Origin: Pelomonas sp047654805
Lineage (GTDB): Bacteria; Pseudomonadota; Gammaproteobacteria; Burkholderiales; Burkholderiaceae_C
DNA length: 64,000 nucleotides
Reading direction: 5' to 3'
Assembly: GCF_047654805.1 (NCBI RefSeq)
Contig: NZ_JASGIV010000001.1
Span: 1,922,001 to 1,986,000 of the forward strand
How positions within the stretch are numbered: position 1 is the stretch's first letter; every line of letters starts with the position of its first letter. Of the stretch, positions 8,131-16,516 are shown one piece after another. The position numbers and the translations under genes are program-made. The notes under the pieces are model-generated. The model saw nothing but the letters and a program-made list of their open reading frames with translations. It did not search any database and was not told the origin of the DNA.

Positions 8131-9129
8131 TCAGACAGAAGAGCAACCCTCGGCAAGACGTTCGTTCACCCGTTGCAGCTTCCCGCTGCGCTCCCAGTTC
8201 ACATGCAAGGTGGCCACCCGGGTTGAGCTCGTGCCGAACACCGCCGCCGCCTTGGCCCACGACCTCCCCTCGTGCGCCTTGAGACGCATGGTGTCCAGCG
8301 ACTCTCGCGGTTGAGCGGCTGGGCGCTCCACATTGACGACGATGTCGGCCACTGCATTCCACTCTGCGTCGGTCAAGGGGACGTAGGGCGCGACACCCTC
8401 AACCTCTGGTCGAGGCGGGGGCTCAAAGAATCGAGCATGGCGGCTGGCGAACTCAAACGGCTCTTCTTCAGGCTCCACGCCCATCAGCCTGATGGTGTGG
8501 ACGTAGTCCGTGCGTCCGCACGACCGGACCCCAAGCTGCATCGTCACCGTCGCGTCCGGAAGTTCCAGATGGAGGCGCCCCACCTTCGCCGCCAGATAAA
8601 CGCTTGCCCAGGCCCTTCGCGCGCTCGGAAAGCAGAACATCCAACCCAGCGTGTCCTTGTGAAGTAGGCCCACCAGATTGGCCTGCCGCGGGAGGTAGTC
8701 TGGTATGCCCTGAACCATAACCTGCGCTACCTTGTCGTCCCAGGCACAGATGTCTTCGAGAGACTGCGGCTTGAAGAGGTGAGGGTAGATAAGGGTTCGC
8801 CGCCGGGCGAAGGTGCGAATCAGGGCGAGGGCCGGAACAACATACCGCCGGCCGGCGTTGTGGAAGACCCAGACGGTGTGGTTGTCGACGGCCGGCGGAG
8901 GAAAGTCCAGAGCGCACGCGTACTCTTCGAGCGAGCCGGGCCTCCACTCCTTGAAGTTGGTGCGCACGACGCCGTTCAGGCTCGCGGGCAGGTTTGGCAG
9001 CCCCTTCGAAGCGAATTCCGTGGGCACAACGGCGCTCGACCTGCCTTGTGTGTCGATGGCGTCCGCAGTGACGCGGCCATCCGCCATCGTTATTCCTGTG
9101 ACCAGTTCCAAAGGGCTCTCCAAGCGCAA
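8131..9129 (-). CDS. fifth gene of the Tn7-like operon, unknown function
   Basis: A protein of up to 332 aa downstream of tniQ, in the place of tnsE in Tn7 or tniE in Tn6022-type elements. I see no TnsE homology by eye. The last 80 residues look like a helix-turn-helix: AEWNAVADIVVNV, then SWAKAAAVFGTSSTRVATLHVNWERSG, so DNA binding is plausible. The frame opens with a TTG at 9129, but an ATG at 9087 with AGGAA 6 nt upstream is the better-supported start and gives about 318 aa. It is separated from tniQ by about 33 nt (75 nt to the ATG). The role in transposition is inferred from position only. Confidence 0.65.
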   Translation of the reverse strand: MRLESPLELVTGITMADGRVTADAIDTQGRSSAVVPTEFASKGLPNLPASLNGVVRTNFKEWRPGSLEEYACALDFPPPAVDNHTVWVFHNAGRRYVVPALALIRTFARRRTLIYPHLFKPQSLEDICAWDDKVAQVMVQGIPDYLPRQANLVGLLHKDTLGWMFCFPSARRAWASVYLAAKVGRLHLELPDATVTMQLGVRSCGRTDYVHTIRLMGVEPEEEPFEFASRHARFFEPPPRPEVEGVAPYVPLTDAEWNAVADIVVNVERPAAQPRESLDTMRLKAHEGRSWAKAAAVFGTSSTRVATLHVNWERSGKLQRVNERLAEGCSSV

Positions 9130-9162
9130 CTTGGAGTTGTAGTGCCGGAACTTATCTGCGAG

Positions 9163-10401
9163 CTACTGGAGAGGCGTCGACTCGGTGCGGTCCCTGGCCT
9201 CGAGGCGCTCGCGGTACGACTTCATCGGCTTCTGCCTTCCGGCCGCAATCTCCTCGAGGCGTCGTTGGTAGACCTCGCTACCGCCGGTTCGGCGTTTGGA
9301 TGCTGCCGACTTCTTGAACGCTTCCACCGTGGCGCAGGTCAACGGCAGCAGGGCCTTGCGGCACCTGAAGGTTTGCCATGCGCCGGATTCGGCCATCAGG
9401 AGCTCCAAAGTCGCTGTCCGACCTTTGCAAATCAGCTCGATAGTCCTGCGACGCACGAACTCCGACAGGCGTTTGTCCAACGCTGCGTAGTCAGCGGCCT
9501 TGCCGCCCGCTGGCTTGTAGGTGAACGTCGTCTCGCCAGGCTGGTGCTGGTCAAGAAAGGCCCCGAGCACCAGATGCTTCAATGGCGCGAACCGAGGCTG
9601 CACTTTGGCTCGCACCATCAGCGTTGGCCACGAGCCAGCCGGCTGTTCGAAATCAAGTCCCAACTCTGCCAAGCAGGATGGCCCCGCCGCGACGCGCAGT
9701 TCATGAGCGAGCTTCGCGCTGGCCACGATGTGGCCAGCACCATCGAATCCACGTTCGAGGGCGCTCCGCCGGTAGACCGCGTGCCAGTCATCCTTGAAGT
9801 CCCAACCCGCCCCGACGGTGGTAGCGTTAGCCCCAGCCTCGACTATCCACCTTGGGAAGAAGGCTTCCTCAAATCGTTCATCGGCGAGCTGGCGATGCGG
9901 CAGCGGGGCAAGCATCAGCTTCGCGAGCGACTTTGAGGTGTAGGCGGGCTTGCTGAGAATCTTGTTGTGCTCTCGGCAGACGATTGAAGCGGGCAGGCAG
10001 TGGCTTCGTCGCCAATAGCTCTCACCGAGCTGCCTGTAATCCTCGATGGCGCAGTCTGGGCAGAACCGCAACTGCGGTGCCGTGTGGGCCACTAGAGCCC
10101 CAGCGGTTGCGCCGGCGGCGCCCTCCCTCAACAGGGTCGCCTGGTACTTCCGCGCGTTGTGCGAGGTCATGTAGGCCACCGAGAACGGAAACACCGTGTG
10201 CCCCCATAACAGCTCCTCAGCATCCAGCCGACTGTGCCTGGCAAGTTCGGCCAGCCCGTTCGGCAGAAACACCGTGGACTGTCGTTCTTCAGCGATGTCC
10301 AGCCGCATCAAAAGCCGAGAGGGCGGCAGGCCGCTGTGTAGGCGAGCGCGCATCAGCAAGCTGCCGATGAGTTCGTCCTTGTAGGGCGTGGGAAGTCTCA
10401 T
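9163..10401 (-). CDS. tniQ: TniQ/TnsD-family target-site selection protein
   Basis: A 412-aa protein starting with the typical TniQ opening (LPTPYKDELIGSLLMRARLHSG). A zinc-finger pattern follows: C114 and C117 in FCPDC, then C135, C142 and H145 in HCLPASIVCREHN. TniQ/TnsD proteins bind the attachment site and recruit TnsC. I chose the ATG at 10401, which overlaps the tnsC stop as ATGA; an upstream start at 10410 adds three residues. Its length is between short TniQ (about 300 aa) and Tn7 TnsD (about 500 aa), so it may be a sequence-specific TnsD-type selector for a fixed attachment site. The preferred target cannot be read from the sequence. Confidence 0.85.
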   Translation of the reverse strand: MRLPTPYKDELIGSLLMRARLHSGLPPSRLLMRLDIAEERQSTVFLPNGLAELARHSRLDAEELLWGHTVFPFSVAYMTSHNARKYQATLLREGAAGATAGALVAHTAPQLRFCPDCAIEDYRQLGESYWRRSHCLPASIVCREHNKILSKPAYTSKSLAKLMLAPLPHRQLADERFEEAFFPRWIVEAGANATTVGAGWDFKDDWHAVYRRSALERGFDGAGHIVASAKLAHELRVAAGPSCLAELGLDFEQPAGSWPTLMVRAKVQPRFAPLKHLVLGAFLDQHQPGETTFTYKPAGGKAADYAALDKRLSEFVRRRTIELICKGRTATLELLMAESGAWQTFRCRKALLPLTCATVEAFKKSAASKRRTGGSEVYQRRLEEIAAGRQKPMKSYRERLEARDRTESTPLQ

Positions 10402-12077
10402 GCCAGGCAAATCACGTCCTCGATGTTGGGGAGAAATTTCAGCTTGTTGAACTGCTCGAAGACGGTTGTGCCTTCCACGGCCGAACGCACCAGCGCCCGG
10501 CGGAAATCCTCGGGACGCTCTTCCAGTCCTGCGTAGGCCGGCGCGGCATCGCCCGCAGCCTTGCTACGCGCTGTCTTTTTGCCGACGGCCTTGGGCGGGG
10601 TCGCCTTCTTTGTGAGCTGCTTGACAGCGTCAAGGAGGTCTTTTGCATTTCCGTCCGTGGCTACTTGACTGGCAAGTGCCTCTGCGTCTGCCGGCTCGAT
10701 ACCCATGGTTTCTGCAACCTGAGCCAGTTGCGCCTCGAAGCCTGGCGTGCCTGGCCTTGCTAGTGCCTTCAGCCCGCGCTTGACACGAGATGCGCGTGAC
10801 AGGTCCTCCACCGTCTCCTTCACCTTGAAAAGCTTCAAGTCATCGAATTCGGCCATCGCCCTGTCGTCGCCGCTGCGAAGCGCGCTGACCATCGGGTGGA
10901 CCAGCTTGAACTGCTGCTCATAGACCGAATAGAACAGCTGCTCGCTGAGCGTCTCGCTGCCATCCAGGATTGCTCGAGTCTGGGCAAGTATTAGCAGCTT
11001 GATGGCCAGGTCGATGATGCCTTGCGTGCAGTCATAGATGACGTCGAGCAGGCCCTCGCTCAGCGGTACCGGATTGCGAACCCACATGTACTGCCAGAGG
11101 ACGAACATGAAATCGACCCACTCGCCGGGTGACTCGGTGAGCTTGCCTTCTTCATTGACCGTACGGTTGTATCGGGGCAAAGGGTTCCAGTCACCCAGAC
11201 CGGCCGTGCTTCGACGCGCCATTCGGAGGTCTAGGCCAAGAACCTTCCGTGCCTTGGGCGTGCCGACGAAGAGGACCGGTGTGTTTGACTTGTTGGCGAG
11301 GGTCGTCAGCTCTGTCATCACAACCTGGTCTTCCTTGCGGCTATTGGCCGCGTTCTGGACCTCGTCAGGCACGAGCAGACCCACAAAGTGCTTATTCATG
11401 AGTCGTCGCACCGACGACTGCAGGCTTGACTCGGACGGGCGTCCCTTCAAGACATAGTCCTCGTAGTACGTGTTGTCCGGAATAAGCTCCGAGATGGCCT
11501 CGATGATGCTGGTGAGGAGAGACTTCACGCCCTTACCGTCGCTCGGCATCTCGAAGTGCAGCCATGGAATCTGGTAGAGGTCGAGCTCGGGGTGATAGAT
11601 GACCCTGGGATACCTCGCGAGGCAGCGCTGAATGGTCGTCGTCTTGCCCATACCCGGCACAGCGATAAGCGCCTTCGACAGTTTGGGCGGCACTGTGTTG
11701 TAGGTTTGGCGAAAGCGTTTTTGAGACCGCTCCTCGTCCTCAATCTCCTGGTACGTCGCGATATGTTTCGCAGAGAACGGCTGGCGACCGACGCAGCCCT
11801 CCCGCATCATCGAGTCCAGCCCGAGCCCTAGCTCGATGTGCGAAGACAGGGGAATCATGATGTTGGTCAGGCTCAGAACTTCCTGCAGACGCTCGGCTCG
11901 AGACCAGTCTCGAACTCCCTCTTCAAGCGGGGGAACGAACTTCAGCGCCTCAAACAACTCGTCTTCCTCAAGTGGCAGTGGCAGGGCCTCAATGAGCCGA
12001 TTGCCGCTGTAACGAGCCTGCTTCTGTGGCTTGTAAGAGGCCACGGTGATGGAAACGGGGGAGGTGGGTGAGTTCAT
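10398..12077 (-). CDS. tnsC: TnsC/TniB-type AAA+ transposition regulator
   Basis: A 559-aa AAA+ ATPase. Walker A is AVPGMGKTT (about residues 139-147) and Walker B is LLVPDEVQN near 235; a sensor-like LFVGTPKA follows. The long N-terminal extension (1-120) and the C-terminal tail rich in Lys/Ala are typical of Tn7-type TnsC, which contacts TnsA/TnsB and TniQ. TnsC polymerises on target DNA and licenses the transposase, and it provides target immunity in Tn7. The gene starts 2 nt after tnsB and overlaps tniQ by 4 nt. All motifs are intact. Confidence 0.87.
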   Translation of the reverse strand: MNSPTSPVSITVASYKPQKQARYSGNRLIEALPLPLEEDELFEALKFVPPLEEGVRDWSRAERLQEVLSLTNIMIPLSSHIELGLGLDSMMREGCVGRQPFSAKHIATYQEIEDEERSQKRFRQTYNTVPPKLSKALIAVPGMGKTTTIQRCLARYPRVIYHPELDLYQIPWLHFEMPSDGKGVKSLLTSIIEAISELIPDNTYYEDYVLKGRPSESSLQSSVRRLMNKHFVGLLVPDEVQNAANSRKEDQVVMTELTTLANKSNTPVLFVGTPKARKVLGLDLRMARRSTAGLGDWNPLPRYNRTVNEEGKLTESPGEWVDFMFVLWQYMWVRNPVPLSEGLLDVIYDCTQGIIDLAIKLLILAQTRAILDGSETLSEQLFYSVYEQQFKLVHPMVSALRSGDDRAMAEFDDLKLFKVKETVEDLSRASRVKRGLKALARPGTPGFEAQLAQVAETMGIEPADAEALASQVATDGNAKDLLDAVKQLTKKATPPKAVGKKTARSKAAGDAAPAYAGLEERPEDFRRALVRSAVEGTTVFEQFNKLKFLPNIEDVICLA

Positions 12078-12079
12078 CG

Positions 12080-14293
12080 TTAGATTCCGCGCATTTGCCG
12101 GCGCTGCTGCGCCAGACGTTCCTGCAGCGTCGGCGGAGCGCTTGATGTGGCTGGAGCGGGGGAAGCGGAAGCCGTAGGCTCGGCTGCGCGGATGGGCACG
12201 ACGATGGCGCTTGTGGTTGGCGCTGGCTGCGCGACGGGTGCGGGCGCATGCGCCGGCGCCGGAGCGCGCACGCCGCCATTGGCAAGCTGTTCGGACTTAA
12301 GTTCACCTTGGCGGGCTTCAGCCGTGTCCTTTAGACGACCAGAACGGGACTTTCCTCCAACGACCGCCTTCATGGCGGCCTTCGCTCTGGCAGTCGCCGG
12401 CTTGGTGTTGTTGCTGTACTCGAACATAGCTTGGCGGCGGACCTCGTTGGCATCTGCCGTCACTCTGCCCACGTTGTGGAAATGCTGGCGAACTTCCTTC
12501 AAGGAGTGGTCTTTGAACTGCACCGAGTCCTTTGACAGCTGTGCAACAAACGACTCACCGGAGCCGTTCGGCGAGTAGATGATGATTTCGTTGACGAGCC
12601 GGAAGTCGTGAGCAATCTCGACGCTGTTGCGCGCTTTACGCCCCTGGATGAGCCAACCGCGCTCCAGTGCTTCTGGACAGAGGTAGGCAAGTTTCTCGAA
12701 CATGATGGCGTCACCGGTGATGGTGGCCTGGGCACGTGGAAGGAGTTCTTCACGAACTTTGGCAAAGTCAGCGCGCGCGAGGTAGCCCGACCGTGTGCGA
12801 ACGCCGTGGTCCCACAGCTCCCGCGGGATGGGCCGCGTGCCGTCGTCTGCCTGTTCAATGGACAGCGGATAACCCACTTGCATGCGCTTGTTGTGCGCGA
12901 TGATGGCCGCAACGACGACCGCCGTGAATTCGTGGAGAGTCTGGCAAGCCTCGTTGTCACGATTCACAGCTCGGCGTTGCCGCGCGTCGGCATCCGGTGT
13001 GTACGCCGGGGTATCAGGGGCGATGATTTGGTGCAGCATCTTGAAGCCGCATTCGACCAAAGGCTTCCAGTCGGGGCGTAGGCCCGGCACGTTGCTCAGC
13101 GTGCTGCGAAGCGACCGAGCAATACGGCGCGCCGTCTTGCTTGTTAGCTCGCCCTGGTCCGCGAGGAATTTCATCGGCACTACACCCTGAGCGGGCCAGT
13201 CGTAGGGGTCGTATGGCAGGCCTAGCTTTCTGCAGAGCTCCTGCTTGTCCTCCCCGAGGCTCACAATTGCCTGCATCGCTGCCGTGTAGCAGGCGTGTTC
13301 GAAGCCCAGGTAGAAGCCGACGATTAGGCGAGAGAACCTGTCGATGAGAAGGTAGAGCGTCGGCTTGCCGACGATTTTTCTTCGGTCCTTTTCCGATACC
13401 AACTTGACATCAACGATGGTGGCATCGAACTCATAGATGTGACCCGGACCAAGACACTCAATCTGGATGGACCCGTGTGTCGAGCGGTCTTCCTTGGCAA
13501 ACGCTTTCTCGCCCTTGCGACTCACCAGAATCGTCTCGCGTGGGTAGGTCGTCAACAAGAAGTGCCGCAGCTGTTTGTAGCTTGGACACTCGCTCTCGTG
13601 CTTCAGGCAAGTAGCCCCGTTTCCGTCCAGAAACGTGTAGTGGGTGTTGTGGAGGTGTTCAAGTGCGGCCCGCAAAGTTCGCCGCGCTTCCTTGTCGAAG
13701 TAGTAGGCTTCGATGACCTCGCGCATCTTGGCCAAGTCATCTTCAGTTAGTTGGTACGGGCGGCGTACCTCGAGGGGCTGCTCCGTGTACTTGCTCTCTT
13801 TGTGACGTCCGCGCCCTTGCGTTCCAGGCTTGTTGGGCGCGCCACTGTTTGCATAGTGCCCGAGCAGGGCGTTCAGGGTTTGACCGCCTTGCCACCAGCG
13901 CCGCAACGCCTTCAGAAGCGTCTTTTCTGTTCCACCGCCTGGCTCCGCGGCGCGCAGTTTCAATAGTGCGTGGCGCGAGCTCGGCTCCATGATGCCGGGC
14001 TCGTCGATGAGAGGCTGGATGCGCGAGAAGGTCTCGTCAGCAATCCGGATGCTCGCGAGAGATGGCGCACTGGATATGGTGTCCGTGGCCAGCGCGACCG
14101 CGCCCTGTGCCTGCTGCGGCCGATAGTGCTCCTCCAACTGCACGAGGGACACCCAGCAAGGTAAGGCGAGGGGGCTTGAAAGCTCGATGAGCCAGACACC
14201 TTCTGGCCGCTCAGTGTCTGCGGCGCTAAACCGAAGGAGTCGGTAGCGGTCTTCTGCGCCAGCTTCGACGACGATGTCATTTGGGTAGTGCAT
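12080..14293 (-). CDS. tnsB: TnsB-type DDE transposase
   Basis: A 737-aa transposase of the Mu/Tn7 integrase-core superfamily. The catalytic triad is visible as D in YEFDATIVD (about residue 290), D in FLADQGELTS (about 378) and E in KPLVECGF (about 413), with 34 residues between the last D and the E. The N-terminal 200 residues should hold the end-binding helix-turn-helix domains. The C-terminal tail (about 660-737) is Ala/Pro-rich and fits the TnsC-contacting tail of TnsB. I chose the ATG at 14293 because it overlaps the tnsA stop (TGATG); the frame stays open further upstream to 14371 but runs inside tnsA. Confidence 0.88.
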   Translation of the reverse strand: MHYPNDIVVEAGAEDRYRLLRFSAADTERPEGVWLIELSSPLALPCWVSLVQLEEHYRPQQAQGAVALATDTISSAPSLASIRIADETFSRIQPLIDEPGIMEPSSRHALLKLRAAEPGGGTEKTLLKALRRWWQGGQTLNALLGHYANSGAPNKPGTQGRGRHKESKYTEQPLEVRRPYQLTEDDLAKMREVIEAYYFDKEARRTLRAALEHLHNTHYTFLDGNGATCLKHESECPSYKQLRHFLLTTYPRETILVSRKGEKAFAKEDRSTHGSIQIECLGPGHIYEFDATIVDVKLVSEKDRRKIVGKPTLYLLIDRFSRLIVGFYLGFEHACYTAAMQAIVSLGEDKQELCRKLGLPYDPYDWPAQGVVPMKFLADQGELTSKTARRIARSLRSTLSNVPGLRPDWKPLVECGFKMLHQIIAPDTPAYTPDADARQRRAVNRDNEACQTLHEFTAVVVAAIIAHNKRMQVGYPLSIEQADDGTRPIPRELWDHGVRTRSGYLARADFAKVREELLPRAQATITGDAIMFEKLAYLCPEALERGWLIQGRKARNSVEIAHDFRLVNEIIIYSPNGSGESFVAQLSKDSVQFKDHSLKEVRQHFHNVGRVTADANEVRRQAMFEYSNNTKPATARAKAAMKAVVGGKSRSGRLKDTAEARQGELKSEQLANGGVRAPAPAHAPAPVAQPAPTTSAIVVPIRAAEPTASASPAPATSSAPPTLQERLAQQRRQMRGI

Positions 14294-15147
14294 CAATTGC
14301 CACCTACGTTGGCCAAACGCAGCCGGCTTGGCAGGGCGCTGGCATGGACACAACTCATCGGTGTCTGCCACGGCGCCGGGTTGTTCAGGTCGATGCTCAG
14401 AGCGCGTTGGGACAGGAGCATGCGCGCAATGCGCAGGCCCGTGCCTGCCTCGAGACCGTTGCGCCTGTCGTAATCGATGCAGTACTCGCTCAAGGGGCCG
14501 TCATACCTGCGCATAGGGATGTCTTGCAGCATCCGCGTCATGTGGTCGGCGTAGAAGTCCTCCCAAGGTTCGGCCTCGAGTTCCTTCAGTTCGCCGTCCT
14601 CAATCCATTCCAGCGTGCGGGCCTTTTGACCTGGCAACAGCTCTTTGACGAGCAGACGAAACGGGATGCCCAACGCCTCGCACGAGCTGCGTTCAATCTC
14701 AAGCTTCTCAACGGTGGCCACGTCTTCCAGGTCCTCGCTAGTTTTGACGCTGAAGGCCTCAAACGCTTCGCTTCCGTTGACCACCTTCGTGACCAAGAAG
14801 TCCAGCGTCATCACTACCGGCACGTGAGTTCGCGGGTAGGAAGGGTGTCGGATTCCCAGGCTGCTTGCAATCTCTCGGGTGATGTCGCGGTCCAAGGGGT
14901 ACTGCTCGCGGATGTCCACCACGTCGTGCGCCCACTGCAGCAGGAGAAAGGCTTGGTGCTCGCCGTCCGAGAGCAGTTGATGCGTTCGTCCCGTCTTCCG
15001 ACTCCAGGCCTCGTGCGTCCGGCCCTGCGAATAGAAGTCCGTAATCCAAACCCACGGTATGTACGAGGCCAACCTGCCTTGTCCGCGCCCCTCCCGCTGC
15101 AGCTTGAGAATGTGGTCCTCCGACCATTTCTTGACACCGCGGCTCAT
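14293..15147 (-). CDS. tnsA: TnsA-type endonuclease subunit (full length)
   Basis: A 284-aa restriction-endonuclease-like TnsA. The catalytic residues are visible as E63 (DGEHQAF), D116 (MTLDFLV) and K135 (FSVKTSED); Tn7 TnsA uses E63, D114 and K132. Residues about 175-284 form the C-terminal domain (TnsA_C) that contacts TnsC. TnsA cuts the 5' ends of the element, making transposition cut-and-paste. The ATG at 15147 overlaps the stop of the preceding truncated tnsA copy (TAATG), so the two are coupled. The protein closely matches its upstream paralogue over its first 175 residues. Confidence 0.87.
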   Translation of the reverse strand: MSRGVKKWSEDHILKLQREGRGQGRLASYIPWVWITDFYSQGRTHEAWSRKTGRTHQLLSDGEHQAFLLLQWAHDVVDIREQYPLDRDITREIASSLGIRHPSYPRTHVPVVMTLDFLVTKVVNGSEAFEAFSVKTSEDLEDVATVEKLEIERSSCEALGIPFRLLVKELLPGQKARTLEWIEDGELKELEAEPWEDFYADHMTRMLQDIPMRRYDGPLSEYCIDYDRRNGLEAGTGLRIARMLLSQRALSIDLNNPAPWQTPMSCVHASALPSRLRLANVGGN

Positions 15148-15677
15148 TAACAAGCCTTTTGCACTGGCAATTGCTCTTTGACCAGCACGCGAAACGGTAT
15201 GCCAAGCGCCTCGCAGGAGCAGCGTTCGATTTCAAGCCTCGCAACTGTGGTGCTGCTCTTCAGGTCCTCGCAGGCCTTGATGCTGAGCGCCTCGAACTCT
15301 TCACGCCCGTTGACCTTCTTCGTGACCAGGAAGTCAAGCGTCATGACCAGCGGCACGTGCGTCCCAGGGTAGACGGGGTGGCGGATGCCCAGGCCCTTCG
15401 CAATCTTTCGGGTGAGGTCGCGGTCCAGTGGGTACTGCTCGCGGATGTCGACCACTTTGGGGTCCCGCTGCAGTAGGAGAAAGGCAGCGTGCTCGCCGTC
15501 GGAGAGCAGTTGGTGTGCGCGTCCGGTCTTCCGACCCCAGACCTTGTGCGTCCGGCATTGCGAATAGAAGTCCGAATCCAACCACGGGATGTACGAAGCC
15601 AACCTGCCTTGTCCCCGCCCCGCGTGCTGTAGCTTGAGGATGTCGTCTTCCGACCATTTCTTGACGCCGCGACTCAT
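15147..15677 (-). CDS. TnsA paralogue, catalytic domain only (tandem partial duplication)
   Basis: A 176-aa protein that repeats the N-terminal catalytic domain of the downstream TnsA, with most residues identical and the triad kept (E62, D115, K134). It stops at ...QLPVQKAC, exactly where the TnsC-binding C-terminal domain begins in the full copy. The ATG at 15677 is the counterpart of the tnsA start; an open extension to 15728 lacks a better ribosome site. This is a partial tandem duplication that has since diverged but kept its frame and its active site. It could be neutral debris, a translational leader, or a working second nuclease subunit. It is the first gene of the tns operon. Confidence 0.75.
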   Translation of the reverse strand: MSRGVKKWSEDDILKLQHAGRGQGRLASYIPWLDSDFYSQCRTHKVWGRKTGRAHQLLSDGEHAAFLLLQRDPKVVDIREQYPLDRDLTRKIAKGLGIRHPVYPGTHVPLVMTLDFLVTKKVNGREEFEALSIKACEDLKSSTTVARLEIERCSCEALGIPFRVLVKEQLPVQKAC

Positions 15678-15850
15678 GGGCGAGCCTCGGTGTGCGGGAG
15701 CGATAAAGGAAGTTGGCTTGTTGAGCATGTGAGTCGTTGGAGGTGGGTCTTCTAGGGGAAGGCAGCGGAAGAGTTGTTCGACTGCTGCTCGTCTAGAAGT
15801 TGCACCGGCTCCGGTTTTAAACGGCCAACTGATTCAAGGTAAAAGCATTT

Positions 15851-15906
15851 TATACGACGCCAATGCGTCGTATACGACGCATTCGGGATGGCTTGACTCG
15901 TATACG
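15851..15906. promoter_or_regulatory. 22-bp perfect palindrome with phased half-sites upstream of tns operon
   Basis: A perfect 22-bp palindrome with core GTCGTATACGAC occupies 15862-15883. Its half TATACGACGC (15871-15880) is repeated in direct orientation exactly 20 bp upstream (15851-15860). Its centre CGTATACG (15869-15876) recurs 30 bp downstream (15899-15906). The 10-bp multiples place all copies on one DNA face. A minus-strand -10-like TATAAA (15848-15853) overlaps the first half-site, and the sites end 6 bp before the DUF6471 gene. This fits an operator shared by the divergent tns operon and the DUF6471 gene. Confidence 0.55.
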
Positions 15907-15912
15907 TTATAA

Positions 15913-16215
15913 ATGTCTCCTATGAGAGACAAAAGCGTCCCAGCTGTAAATCACCTCCGCTCGAAGCCGAAGGTCAACCCGGGACAGGAGTGGGAGGCCG
16001 AGGCGAAGGCAATCCTTAAGGCCGAGCTGGCGCGTGCCGGTGTCAGCTACAAGGAGCTCGCGCTTCGGCTCGAGGCAATCGGCGTTGCCGACAATGACAA
16101 GGCGATAGGAACGCGCGTCAGCCGCGGGAAGTTCGCTTTCACGTTTTTCCTGCAGTGCATGCGCGCGCTGGGCACGGAGTCGGTTGACTTAGCTGAACGC
16201 CGCCGGCTGCCGTAG
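15913..16215 (+). CDS. DUF6471-family small protein, putative regulator
   Basis: A 100-aa protein whose core (EAKAILKAELARAGVSYKEL, then LEAIG, and RVSRGKFAFTFFLQCMRALG) matches the DUF6471 pattern of small helix-turn-helix-like proteins. It is divergent from the tns operon, with the phased palindrome array between, so it is the natural candidate to bind that array and repress transposition. Two starts are possible, ATG 15913 and ATG 15922; a hairpin TGTCTC-N6-GAGACA (15914-15931) spans both, and no ribosome site is clear, so the message may be leaderless. The regulatory role is inferred from position. Confidence 0.65.
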   Translation: MSPMRDKSVPAVNHLRSKPKVNPGQEWEAEAKAILKAELARAGVSYKELALRLEAIGVADNDKAIGTRVSRGKFAFTFFLQCMRALGTESVDLAERRRLP

Positions 16216-16242
16216 AGTCCGCCGGCGGAGTTGTTAGCCTGG

Positions 16243-16425
16243 TCAGCGAGGGAAGTCGTCGTCGTCGTCGATGATGTCTGTCACTTCGAAGCCGCGATGC
16301 CCGCGCAACGGCGAGAAGCAGGGTGCCTATCCGTCAATCTCGACCGACGGGGGGCGCACGGGGAGAACGCCGATTTCAGAGACGCCGAGGCACTCCCAGT
16401 GGCGCCGCTGCTTCTGATTTTTCGG
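16243..16425 (-). pseudogene. 3' gene remnant interrupted by an in-frame amber codon
   Basis: On the minus strand one frame stays open from 16425 to a TGA at 16243-16245 except for a TAG at 16327-16329. The reading is protein-like: it contains HWECLGVSEIGVLPVRPPS before the amber, and after it RGHRGFEVTDIIDDDDDFPR as an acidic C-terminal tail. There is no start codon and another stop just upstream (16426-16428). It is best read as the decayed 3' end of a gene, possibly marking an old insertion junction. The rest of 16216-16548 shows nothing else. I could not identify the family. Confidence 0.35.
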
Positions 16426-16516
16426 CTAGCCGCCTGAGGAGCCTGGTGGACATGGCCATTTAGGCGCGGCGACTTTTGACCTAGGCAGCTTGGTTCAGGC
16501 CTCACTGAAGTTGTGG

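Larger units (their letters stand above)
8131..15906 (-). mobile_element. Tn7-like transposition module (tnsA, tnsB, tnsC, tniQ, fifth gene)
   Basis: Six minus-strand genes in one tightly packed operon encode, in order of transcription, a truncated TnsA, a full TnsA, a DDE transposase (TnsB), an AAA+ regulator (TnsC/TniB type), a TniQ/TnsD-type target selector and an unknown 332-aa protein. The five-gene layout recalls the tniC-A-B-D-E backbone of Tn6022-type islands. In Tn7 the right end is just upstream of tnsA, so the end here should be somewhere upstream of 15677. Cargo would then extend toward coordinate 1 and include Gabija. I could not locate the terminal TnsB-binding repeats or a target duplication, so the given limits are those of the genes and the upstream control region. 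Confidence 0.75.

Noticed and set aside
8779..9936. 385-codon plus-strand frame across the fifth tns gene and tniQ
   Set aside because: It spans two real genes on the other strand and has no protein-like motifs; shadow frame.
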